Below, in pieces: positions 1 to 5,545 of a DNA stretch of 19,635 nt. The notes beneath the pieces were generated by a model. The model ran no database searches, had not been told where the DNA came from, and was given only the letters and a program-made list of their open reading frames with translations. The first letter of the stretch is position 1, and every line of letters starts with the position of its first letter. Origin of the DNA: CAZVBV01 sp964513975 (lineage in GTDB: Bacteria > Patescibacteriota > Gracilibacteria > UBA4473). The DNA lies in NCBI GenBank assembly GCA_964513975.1, contig CAZEON010000015.1:1-19635 (forward strand), given 5' to 3'. The position numbers and the translations under genes were made by a program.

Positions 1-183
1 TACCTCACCTCAACCCCTCGATGCAAGCATCGGGGAATTCTCTAGATTAAAAAAAGAAATCCCCAATAATATGGCGAAGTAAATTCCAAGAAAAATCCAG
101 ACCTGTGACATCGCCGATAAGTATGCCAAATTTCCTTCAAAAAAGCGAAAAAAAAATAATCAGACAATTGATAGAAGGAATTA

Positions 184-211
184 ATTTTCGATTTTCGATT
201 TTCGATTTTTT
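184..211. repeat. 7-bp tandem repeat (ATTTTCG)n
   Basis: About three to four head-to-tail copies of ATTTTCG run into a T-rich tract. It is a simple-sequence array in non-coding DNA. It is far too short and lacks spacers, so it is not a CRISPR array. Such arrays can vary in copy number by slippage. Confidence 0.75.
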
Positions 212-216
212 TATCC

Positions 217-270
217 CGTCATCCTCGCTGAAAGCCTGTCCTCGTTTTTATCGGGAAGGGATCCGATGAG
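217..270 (-). repeat. Dispersed repeat E, copy 1
   Basis: Read on the minus strand, this matches 16945-16999 almost base for base. Shared landmarks are CGGATCCCTTCCCGATAAAA, then GAGGACA and TCAGCGAGGATGACG. The other copy is in opposite orientation about 16.7 kb away. The ends (CGTCATCC on the plus strand, GGGATCC inside) resemble the GTCAT...GGATCC ends of the inverted repeats at 2298-2328 and 3557-3587, so they may belong to one broad REP-like family. Confidence 0.8.
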
Positions 271-364
271 TAATTCTCGTTCTTTGAAGCATTCAGCGCG
301 GCATCTGTTACACTTCTAAATAACCGTTAACTCTAAACTATAGACTGTTAACTATTAACTGTTT

Positions 365-637
365 TTACACAATATTCACAAACTTTTTCTCGTATCGTCG
401 TCCGTCAAATCGGATGATTGCTTTTTCTGTGAATTTCACGATTCCTTCTTTTTCTGCAAACAATGTGAAGTCTCGTCCCATACCAACGCTCTCTCCCGCA
501 CGAAATTTTGTTCCTTTTTGACGCACAATAATTTCTCCAGCAGAGACTACTTCTCTACCATATCGTTTCACACCACGTCGTTTGGCATTGGAATCTCTAC
601 CATTTTTGGAACTACCACCAGCTTTTTTGTGTGCCAT
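365..637 (-). CDS. rpmA: Large ribosomal subunit protein bL27
   Basis: This 90-residue protein is a complete bL27. It begins MAHKKAGGSSKNGRDS, the conserved N-terminus that reaches toward the peptidyl-transferase centre in family members. The basic KRRGVKRYGRE segment, IIVRQKGTKFRAGE and GMGRDFTLFA follow in the expected order. There is no N-terminal cleavable extension of the kind seen in Firmicutes. In many bacteria rpmA follows rplU (bL21); here no rplU lies upstream, where 330 bp of repeat-rich spacer separates it from murA. A TTGACA-16-TACAAT promoter ends 22 nt before the ATG, and no Shine-Dalgarno is visible, so it is probably transcribed alone from a short-leader mRNA. Identification is secure. 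Confidence 0.97.
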   Translation of the reverse strand: MAHKKAGGSSKNGRDSNAKRRGVKRYGREVVSAGEIIVRQKGTKFRAGESVGMGRDFTLFAEKEGIVKFTEKAIIRFDGRRYEKKFVNIV

Positions 638-659
638 TTGTTTTTATCAAAGCGCGAAG

Positions 660-687
660 ATTGTAAGAATGGAGTTTCAGTTGTCAA
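660..687 (-). promoter_or_regulatory. rpmA promoter, TTGACA-16-TACAAT
   Basis: On the minus strand a perfect -35 hexamer TTGACA (682-687) is followed by a 16-bp spacer and TACAAT (660-665). The -10 ends 22 nt before the rpmA ATG, which predicts a 5' leader of about 15 nt without a Shine-Dalgarno motif. Confidence 0.75.
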
Positions 688-724
688 ATTTTTCTTTTGA
701 TTGTTATCCCTCAAGAAAAGAGCC

Positions 725-772
725 CCCTCATTCCCGCGGAAGCGGGAACCCAGTCGATATAAATTCCTTATT
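725..772 (+). repeat. Dispersed repeat A, truncated copy 1
   Basis: It starts CCCTCATTCCCGCGGAAGCG and continues through GGAACCCAGT to AAATTCCTTATT. This matches the first half of the 80-bp element at 7801-7880; the second half is missing or diverged. It contains a TTCCCGC/GCGGGAA hairpin. Confidence 0.8.
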
Positions 773-840
773 CCCTCCCCAAAATAAATATCCCCGGGCT
801 TACGCCACAGGGCATTTCAACTGAATTCAAGCGAAGCTTG

Positions 841-907
841 TCCAGAATCTATTTTCAAATCTTCTTCGGATTCTGGATACTCGCCATCCCACACCCTTAC
901 GGGATGG
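841..907. repeat. Pair of inverted repeats downstream of murA
   Basis: TCCAGAATC at 841-849 pairs with GATTCTGGA at 869-877, and CCATCCC at 884-890 pairs with GGGATGG at 901-907. These are probably parts of dispersed palindromes. No terminator U-tract is present. Confidence 0.5.
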
Positions 908-967
908 GGTATTTCGGCGGCAGAATAAAAATTATTTTTACCTTTTCCCTTTAACATTTTACATTTT

Positions 968-2242
968 TCACTCTTCCACCCGCTTAATCTTTGCTCCCAG
1001 CTTCGCTAAATTCTCGGGGAAATTTTCATATCCTCGATCAATATAATCCACATTTGAAATTCGAGTTTTTCCTTTCGCAATAAGTCCGGCCAGCACCATA
1101 GCCGCTCCGGCTCGCAAGTCCCAACTCTGCACCTCTGATCCCTTCAACTGAACGGGACCCGTGACTTTCGCCTGATGAGGATTGAGCATTTTTATTTTCG
1201 CCCCCATCTTTTCGAGTTCGGTTAAATAGGTCAGACGGTTTTCGAAGAGTGTTTCAAATATCAGAATTTCCCCATTACACTGCGTAAGGAGTACGCCAAA
1301 CGGTGACTGTAGATCTGTTGAGAATCCTGGATAAATCGCAGTTTGTATTTTTGGTATTGAACACAATTTTTGTTCACCATGCACATGGAGTTCATCTTCT
1401 TCCATATCGAAGTTTGCCCCAACTCGTTTCAGCATTCCGTAAAAAGAGAATAATTCTCGATGATCAACGTTTTTAATATGCAAATCCCCTCCCGTTAAGA
1501 TTCCTGCAATCGCGTATGTCCCCACAAGTAGTCCATCTGGTGGAACCGTGAATTCTCCACCGTGCAGATGCTCCATCCCGCGTATTTTGAGGTGATGCGT
1601 CCCAATGCCATCAATATCTGCTCCCATCGCGCAGAGCATCCGTAGAGTGCCTTGTACGTGGGGTTCTGCAGCAGAGAAATAAATCTCAGAACTCTCCGCT
1701 TGTCCAGCGAGAAACATCGCTAGGTTTTCTGTTCCTGTCACAGAAGCTTCTGATAAAAGAATTCTATTATTTTTCAATTTCTTTCGATCAAACGTGATCC
1801 TAATTTTCTCATCCTCTCGTTCGATCTTTGCCCCAAGCGTCTTGAGTCCGTCGAGATGAATGAAATTCGGACGCGCTCCGAGAATACATCCCCCTGGTTG
1901 ATAAATCTCCACCTTTCCCATCCGTGCCAATACTGGTCCCATGACGAGAAGCGAAGCTCTGAATTTCTTAACCTGTTCGCATTTTGAGAGCTTTGTAACG
2001 CTTATTTTTTTCGCCTGCACTTCAATAGTTTTTGATTTCCATTTCCGTGTCACTTCCACACCAATTTCTTCAAAGATATCAAGCAATGCCTCGATATCTG
2101 AAATATAGGGCACATTGTGAAAGACGCACTTCTGATCGGTGAGAAGTGCTGCACAGAGCATCGGCAACGCCGCGTTCTTTGCCCCTGGAATATGGATTGT
2201 TCCCTTGAGTTTTTGCCCCCCTTCCACTTCAAAAAATTTCAT
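968..2242 (-). CDS. murA: UDP-N-acetylglucosamine 1-carboxyvinyltransferase
   Basis: This 424-residue enzyme matches the usual MurA length. It transfers enolpyruvate from PEP to UDP-GlcNAc, the first committed cytoplasmic step of peptidoglycan synthesis. The substrate-binding start GAKNAALPML (K22, N23), RASLLVMGP (R95) and the loop PGGCILGARP with the catalytic Cys119 are visible. STDLQSPF (D310) and the C-terminal DLRAGAAMVLAGL (R377) and IDRGYENFPENL (R403) are also present. Cys119 is the residue attacked by fosfomycin in the family; some lineages carry Asp and are resistant, but this one has Cys. The ATG is preceded by TGCTACAAA, an extended -10-like box only 6 nt away, so the mRNA may be leaderless. 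It stands alone on the minus strand. Identification is secure. Confidence 0.98.
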   Translation of the reverse strand: MKFFEVEGGQKLKGTIHIPGAKNAALPMLCAALLTDQKCVFHNVPYISDIEALLDIFEEIGVEVTRKWKSKTIEVQAKKISVTKLSKCEQVKKFRASLLVMGPVLARMGKVEIYQPGGCILGARPNFIHLDGLKTLGAKIEREDEKIRITFDRKKLKNNRILLSEASVTGTENLAMFLAGQAESSEIYFSAAEPHVQGTLRMLCAMGADIDGIGTHHLKIRGMEHLHGGEFTVPPDGLLVGTYAIAGILTGGDLHIKNVDHRELFSFYGMLKRVGANFDMEEDELHVHGEQKLCSIPKIQTAIYPGFSTDLQSPFGVLLTQCNGEILIFETLFENRLTYLTELEKMGAKIKMLNPHQAKVTGPVQLKGSEVQSWDLRAGAAMVLAGLIAKGKTRISNVDYIDRGYENFPENLAKLGAKIKRVEE

Positions 2243-2248
2243 GAACTG

Positions 2249-2257
2249 TTTGTAGCA
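2249..2257 (-). promoter_or_regulatory. Possible murA extended -10 box
   Basis: The minus strand reads TGCTACAAA, 6 nt before the murA ATG, the same extended -10 form as TGCTACAAT before the transketolase gene. No good -35 hexamer is seen. If used, transcription would start at or next to the ATG. Confidence 0.4.
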
Positions 2258-2297
2258 TAAATAGTTGAGAGTTTAAAGTTTTATCACCCCCCCCTCC

Positions 2298-2328
2298 TGT
2301 CATCCCGACCATAGCGGAGGGATCCCTT
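2298..2328 (+). repeat. Inverted repeat B, left end of GIY-YIG element
   Basis: It begins TGTCATCCCGACCATAGCGG and ends AGGGATCCCTT. Read on the opposite strand, 3557-3587 is the same 31-bp sequence with a handful of changes. The two copies face outward and bracket the split GIY-YIG gene. The last bases of this copy overlap the stop codon of the C-terminal half. Confidence 0.85.
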
Positions 2329-2446
2329 AGTCTAGAAGTTCTTCGGTTAAATCCTTCCACACAGGATTCATATCCCGTATGAGAAATTCTTTCTTTTTTC
2401 TTGTCCAACTCTTTAAGTGTTTTTCTTTATCAATAGCGCCACTTAC
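2327..2446 (-). pseudogene. GIY-YIG nuclease, separated C-terminal half
   Basis: On the minus strand this stretch translates without interruption from VSGAIDKEKHLKSW through TRKKKEFLIRDMNP to VWKDLTEELLD and a TAA stop. That is the characteristic C-terminal end of the short GIY-YIG nucleases (pattern AI-REK-LK-W-R...KK-LI---NP-WKDL). The matching N-terminal half lies about 1 kb upstream at 3415-3553. The join is occupied by a ~100-bp palindromic element (2448-2550), a 169-codon gene and a second copy of the element. About 10-12 codons of the expected LVYYExFxD region are missing between the halves. There is no start codon of its own, so I consider it a broken remnant. The fragment is too short to appear in routine gene calls. 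Confidence 0.85.
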
Positions 2447-2447
2447 C

Positions 2448-2550
2448 TTCGCAGGAGCAAGGCTGTGTCTTGCTCCTCATGTTTATATTTTACTTTAAAT
2501 AAGATGTATTTTTAAACAAGAGGTTCAGGACAGAGCCCTGAACCTGCAAA
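2448..2550 (+). repeat. Palindromic element C, copy 1
   Basis: This 103-bp element recurs as a direct copy at 3314-3414, with most positions identical and a 2-bp gap. It consists of two hairpins, AGGAGCAAG/CTTGCTCCT (2453-2477) and AGGTTCAGG/CCTGAACCT (2521-2545). They are joined by an AT-rich middle with ATGTTTATATTTTACTT and GATGTATTTTTAAAC. The outer ends TTCGCAGG and CCTGCAAA are near-perfect terminal inverted repeats. It looks like a small non-autonomous (MITE-like) element. Its outer edge abuts the C-terminal GIY-YIG remnant. Confidence 0.85.
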
Positions 2551-2561
2551 AATTAGAATTT

Positions 2562-2599
2562 AAAAAAGTTCGCATCAATAATTATTGATGCGAACTTTT
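2562..2599 (-). terminator. Rho-independent terminator of the 169-codon gene
   Basis: Positions 2564-2599 form a perfect 36-bp palindrome centred on TCAATAATTATTGA. On the minus strand it ends in a run of six T. It lies 25 nt past the stop of the gene at 2625-3134. It is among the strongest terminator-like signals in the window. Confidence 0.85.
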
Positions 2600-2624
2600 C
2601 CACTGAGACAAAACAATGATTTCC

Positions 2625-3134
2625 CTACTTTATTTTCTGAAAAAGGTCTTTTACTTCTGTCAGAAATTTTTGCGATGTATCGATAAATAAAATTGCATCT
2701 TTTTCATTCTTCATTGTTACTGTTTTTACTTCATTTGTTTCAATATAACTGATAATGACATTATTGCCATCCTGTTGAAACGAAAACAAAGGCATGGCTC
2801 CTTTTGATTTATCAATGATAATAAATAATGAACCCCATCCTTCTTCTTCAGCATAGGAATAAGAAAGGCGTATTTCAAAGGTTCTTATCAGCTTAGAATA
2901 ATCGTCTTTCCCCATGCTTTCAAATCTCCCATGAGCTGAATTTTTCCATTTGTTATAACTCATCCATCCCTTATTAAAATTGAACGACCAATTTAAAAAT
3001 ACTGGTTCTTCAAAGGTATCTTCATCTATTTTGTCGATGAAAAAATCAAAATTGAAAAAGCTGATTTCACTAGGGATGAAATTAAAGGCTTCTACCTTTT
3101 TCGTCTTTTTGTTTAAAAATTCTACTATATTCAT
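2625..3134 (-). CDS. Hypothetical protein, cargo gene within the interrupted GIY-YIG locus
   Basis: I do not recognise this 169-residue protein. It starts MNIVEFLNKKTKKVEAFNF, is rich in aromatic and acidic residues, and has no signal peptide or membrane segment. Patches such as LFIIIDKSKGAMPLFSFQQ and VIISYIETNE suggest a compact beta-rich fold, and the C-terminus is a lysine-rich helix. It looks cytoplasmic. It sits between two direct copies of palindromic element C, has its own terminator downstream and paired palindromes upstream, and the whole block splits a GIY-YIG gene. Its few arginines are AGA or CGC, unlike the CGA preference of core genes, which suggests transfer. It could be an immunity-like, regulatory or element-maintenance protein, but the sequence does not say which. 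Confidence 0.8.
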   Translation of the reverse strand: MNIVEFLNKKTKKVEAFNFIPSEISFFNFDFFIDKIDEDTFEEPVFLNWSFNFNKGWMSYNKWKNSAHGRFESMGKDDYSKLIRTFEIRLSYSYAEEEGWGSLFIIIDKSKGAMPLFSFQQDGNNVIISYIETNEVKTVTMKNEKDAILFIDTSQKFLTEVKDLFQKIK

Positions 3135-3201
3135 AATTTTAAGTTTATTTGGTAAATAATATTAATTTTCTTATATACAACGCGTATTTTGATTTAAAAG
3201 A

Positions 3202-3228
3202 ACAATAATTGTGTTTGCCACTGGCAAA
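3202..3228 (-). promoter_or_regulatory. Two adjacent palindromes upstream of the 169-codon gene
   Basis: ACAATAATTGT (3202-3212) and TTTGCCACTGGCAAA (3214-3228) are near-perfect dyads side by side in the leader region. They sit between a possible promoter and the gene start. Their size and spacing fit operator sites, but no regulator gene is linked. Confidence 0.4.
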
Positions 3229-3255
3229 AAAGAATAAATCCTTTTGCACAAAATA

Positions 3256-3284
3256 TGGATAAACTATTTGCTCGCTTTTGTCAA
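3256..3284 (-). promoter_or_regulatory. Candidate promoter for the 169-codon gene
   Basis: On the minus strand a perfect TTGACA (3279-3284) is followed by 17 bp and TATCCA. The start codon lies about 120 nt further on, so this transcript would carry a real leader containing the two palindromes, unlike most genes here. The -10 is weak. Confidence 0.4.
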
Positions 3285-3313
3285 CGTCATTATTCTAAAA
3301 AGTCCTAAGTTTT

Positions 3314-3414
3314 TTCACAGGAGCAAGACATAGCCTTACTCCTCATGTTTATATTTTACTTCACATGAGATGTATTTTTAAACGGGAGATTCAGGAGAGC
3401 CCTGAACCTGCAAA
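3314..3414 (+). repeat. Palindromic element C, copy 2
   Basis: This is a direct copy of 2448-2550 with the same order of hairpins and the same AT-rich middle. Its first hairpin is degraded (GGAGCAAGACATAGCCTTAC...) compared with copy 1. Its 3' edge abuts the truncated N-terminal half of the GIY-YIG gene, which reads on into the element to a chance stop at 3356. Confidence 0.85.
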
Positions 3415-3553
3415 TGTTATATTTTTTAGAAAACCCCTCTATTTCTCCTTTCTTATGTTCTAACACTCTTCGAACAAGATTGTTTGTTACACCAATATAT
3501 AACGTCCCACTGTCACTAGCCATTATGTAAACATAATACTGTCGCCGGAGCAT
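3415..3553 (-). pseudogene. GIY-YIG nuclease, separated N-terminal half
   Basis: From the ATG at 3551-3553 the protein reads MLRRQYYVYIMASDSGTLYI, then GVTNNLVRRVLEHKKGEIE and GFSKKYNI. This gives the YVYI and YIG motifs and the conserved Arg/His helix of the GIY-YIG nuclease fold. After KKYNI the frame enters palindromic element C (residues FRALLNLPFKNTSHVK) and stops at 3356. An in-frame ATG 18 nt further upstream lies inside the flanking inverted repeat, so I prefer the internal start. The C-terminal half, with the downstream REK/NP-WKDL region, is at 2327-2446. The intact relatives are roughly 80-100 residues. The split should abolish nuclease activity. Confidence 0.85.
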
Positions 3554-3556
3554 TGG

Positions 3557-3587
3557 AAGGGATTCCTCCACGTTGGTCGGAATGACA
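3557..3587 (-). repeat. Inverted repeat B, right end of GIY-YIG element
   Basis: On the minus strand it reads TGTCATTCCGACCAACGTGG and then AGGAATCCCTT, the inverse partner of 2298-2328. It ends three bases before the preferred ATG of the GIY-YIG gene. Confidence 0.85.
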
Positions 3588-3637
3588 AAAGAATAAAATC
3601 ACAACAAGAAAAAATAAGTTGAAAACTTTATATTTCT

Positions 3638-4744
3638 TTAACTTTCCAAAAACCCCTCCGCAAACCGATCCGTCATCCCCGCAATATAGTCACAAATCCG
3701 AATCTCTAACGGATCATCCGAATGCAGGTAGTCAGGGAGTTTGTCAGGATTGACCACAAGATAATCGAATATTTCTCCGACAATTTTCTGTCCCTTTTCT
3801 GTGTTGGCTTTCACAACAGGCGAAGAATAATATCGATCCATGAGAAACCGACGCACATCCTTAAGTTGTTCAAAGAATGCTGGTGAGAATTTCACAATCT
3901 TTTTCTGAGATTTCTGTACGTCTTCGAGAGTGCTAATGTTGTTTTTTTGAAGATTCTCCTCGGTCGCTGTGACAATCTCTGCCAACAGCCGACGAATAAC
4001 TCCCCGCATAACAGCGGAACGGAACGTCTTTTCTTTTTCTGAGAGAGAATCGATAACTTCCTTACACATTGGAATTTCACACAAATCTTCAATAGTGAAA
4101 AATTTCCCACGAATCCCGTCCTCTAAATCCGCTGACAAATAAGCAATCTCATCTGAAATATCGACCACTTGTGCTTCGAGATGCGGTGAGAATATTTTTG
4201 ATCCTGGTCGGTCGAAGAATGTTGTATGCTTCTGCAAGCCTTCTCTCACTTCCGCTGTTAAGTTCAATCCTGAAAAATCGGAGTAGCGTTGTTCGAAGAA
4301 CTCAACAATACGAAGTGACTGTGCGTTGTGTTCGAACGTACTCTCAAATGATTTCATTTTTCCTCGCAACGCCTCTTCCCCTGCATGCCCAAACGGTGGA
4401 TGTCCCAAGTCATGCCCCAGTGCAATGGCTTCCGCTAAGTCTTCATTGAGTTCAAGCCATCGGGCGAGATCACGAGCGATTTGAGAAACTTCCAAAGTAT
4501 GGGTGAGTCTGGTTCGGAAGTGATCCCCGTGTGCGGGTGCCACTACTTGCATCTTCCCCGCCAACCGACGGAATGCTGTGGAGTGAAGAATCCGGTCACG
4601 ATCTCGTTGAAATGGCAGTCGATTCGGATCGACATTTTCTGGAAATTGTCTTCCCTCAGAGAGCCCATTTTTTTGCGCATACGGGGCTAATCGAGAATCG
4701 GCGCTTTCCCATAAATTTCCGCCATCTAAAGTTCTTTTGTTCAT
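3638..4744 (-). CDS. dgt: HD-domain deoxyguanosinetriphosphate triphosphohydrolase-like protein
   Basis: The family hydrolyses dNTPs, classically dGTP, to the deoxynucleoside and tripolyphosphate, trimming dNTP pools. The HD metal site is complete: H82 in THTLEV, H111-D112 in GHDLGHPPFGH and D195 in VVDISDEIAY. FRRLAGKMQV and FEHNAQSLRIV are further family signatures. From ATG 4744 the protein has 368 residues, normal for the shorter bacterial dGTPase-like group. The frame stays open upstream to 4906, but those residues look non-coding and overlap a TGGACA-16-TACAAT promoter whose -10 ends 11 nt before this ATG, so I take the internal start. It is divergent from the LemA-like/lgt operon. Substrate range cannot be read from sequence. 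Confidence 0.93.
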   Translation of the reverse strand: MNKRTLDGGNLWESADSRLAPYAQKNGLSEGRQFPENVDPNRLPFQRDRDRILHSTAFRRLAGKMQVVAPAHGDHFRTRLTHTLEVSQIARDLARWLELNEDLAEAIALGHDLGHPPFGHAGEEALRGKMKSFESTFEHNAQSLRIVEFFEQRYSDFSGLNLTAEVREGLQKHTTFFDRPGSKIFSPHLEAQVVDISDEIAYLSADLEDGIRGKFFTIEDLCEIPMCKEVIDSLSEKEKTFRSAVMRGVIRRLLAEIVTATEENLQKNNISTLEDVQKSQKKIVKFSPAFFEQLKDVRRFLMDRYYSSPVVKANTEKGQKIVGEIFDYLVVNPDKLPDYLHSDDPLEIRICDYIAGMTDRFAEGFLES

Positions 4745-4755
4745 TTTGCGTGACC

Positions 4756-4783
4756 ATTGTAGAATGGGAAATGATGTTGTCCA
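4756..4783 (-). promoter_or_regulatory. dgt promoter, TGGACA-16-TACAAT
   Basis: On the minus strand TGGACA (4778-4783) is followed by 16 bp and TACAAT (4756-4761). Only 11 nt separate the -10 from the chosen ATG, predicting a leader of about 4-5 nt. It also supports the shorter dgt start. Confidence 0.7.
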
Positions 4784-4910
4784 ATTCAAAACAGATCCTC
4801 GGTTCCAATCGGAAAAAAGATTCCAAATTTGGATTCGTATTTCAACGTCACACGCGATCACTCTTGGAGGAAATAAAGAATAAAACCATGACCGAATCGA
4901 TGGCACATTT

Positions 4911-4940
4911 TGGACCGCAAAGCATTCTTACTTCTACAAA
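4911..4940 (+). promoter_or_regulatory. Candidate promoter of the LemA-like/lgt operon
   Basis: TACAAA at 4935-4940 lies 14 nt before the ATG at 4955, with TGGACC 18 bp upstream as a weak -35. The hexamers resemble those of dgt on the other strand. It would again give a very short leader. Confidence 0.4.
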
Positions 4941-4954
4941 ATTTTCCGAGACCC

Positions 4955-5545
4955 ATGAATGAAGCCTTTGCTCGCCCTATTCCAAGTCAGGGAATGGAAG
5001 AATCCTTGACAACACTGGATATAATTCGTAATTTTTGGAACACTCATATGGCATGGATGTTTCTCGTGTTGGTTATGTTTGGAATACTGAAATTAACAGT
5101 AAATAACGTAAAACGGCGGGAACACAACATTCAAAAAATTTGGCGCTTCATTCTGTTCTTTCTTTCAAAACGACAAATGATGATTCCTTTGATCTACACG
5201 CTTGCAAAGCGAGATAAGGGACTTGATGAGGTTTCTCTCAAGAAACTCCTTCACATCCGTATGCAATGCCGTCAGTACTCGATTAAAAAACATTTAAAGA
5301 AGCGAATGGAGCTGGAACGAAAGTTCTCTCAAATTTTGGTTATTTATTTTGAAAAGTTGGAAAAGGATGGAATTTTGGAGAAAGATCCCCTCCTCCAGCA
5401 TGTTGGGAAAGATTTAGAATTTATTGATCAGAAACTTGTGCAACTCCAAGCTGTTTATAATAAAGAAGCGAAAACGTGGAACAAGAACCTCACGGTATTT
5501 CATCGTCTCGCTGGTGTTCGGAAATGCAAACTCTTCACTTCATGA
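4955..5545 (+). CDS. Divergent LemA-like membrane protein
   Basis: This 196-residue protein has an N-terminal membrane segment (AWMFLVLVMFGILKLTV, about residues 32-48) followed by a charged helical domain. The pattern NIQKIWRFILFFLSKRQMMI resembles the LemA motif AW-QID--LKRR-DLIPNLV. The C-terminal QLQAVYNKEAKTWNKNL resembles its closing YN--V--YN----FP block. I therefore read it as a distant LemA-family protein with the C-terminal helical bundle outside the membrane. LemA's biochemical role is not established. An in-frame ATG at 4910 lies within the predicted promoter; the start at 4955 fits the -10 spacing. Its stop overlaps the lgt start (ATGA), so it heads that operon. The family call is moderate; the coding call is firm. 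Confidence 0.65.
   Translation: MNEAFARPIPSQGMEESLTTLDIIRNFWNTHMAWMFLVLVMFGILKLTVNNVKRREHNIQKIWRFILFFLSKRQMMIPLIYTLAKRDKGLDEVSLKKLLHIRMQCRQYSIKKHLKKRMELERKFSQILVIYFEKLEKDGILEKDPLLQHVGKDLEFIDQKLVQLQAVYNKEAKTWNKNLTVFHRLAGVRKCKLFTS

Larger units (their letters stand above)
1..364. other. Intergenic spacer rich in repeats, no gene seen
   Basis: I see no coding region here. Positions 14-35 form a small bulged hairpin built on CGATGC/GCATCG. Positions 184-211 are a short tandem array and 217-270 is a dispersed repeat; both are listed separately. The stretch 300-364, just beyond the rpmA stop, is AT-rich with several degenerate GTTAAC-like words. No convincing terminator hairpin with a U-tract follows rpmA. 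Confidence 0.5.
638..967. other. Repeat-rich spacer between murA and rpmA
   Basis: This 330-bp gap holds the rpmA promoter (660-687), half of a dispersed repeat (725-772), and several inverted repeats. Examples are CAAGC/GCTTG at 828-840, a 9-bp pair at 841-849 and 869-877, and CCATCCC/GGGATGG at 884-890 and 901-907. Short reading frames here are translations of repeats and are not credible genes. The hairpins lie just downstream of the murA stop and could shape its mRNA 3' end, but none has a clear U-tract. Confidence 0.6.

Noticed and set aside
184..211. CRISPR-like array
   Set aside because: The repeat unit is 7 bp with no spacers; it is a simple tandem repeat.
582..824. 80-codon plus-strand frame upstream of murA/rpmA
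   Set aside because: It overlaps rpmA in antisense and then translates repeat A; not protein-like.
2298..3587. Clear target-site duplications around the nested element
   Set aside because: I looked at the bases beyond both B repeats and both C repeats and found no convincing matching direct repeat.
4745..4906. N-terminal extension of the dgt reading frame by 54 codons
   Set aside because: The extra residues do not resemble the family, and the stretch holds a TGGACA-16-TACAAT promoter 11 nt before the internal ATG.
4888..4962. 24-codon leader peptide before the LemA-like gene
   Set aside because: It overlaps the predicted -10 box and has no supporting features beyond an upstream GGAGG at poor spacing.
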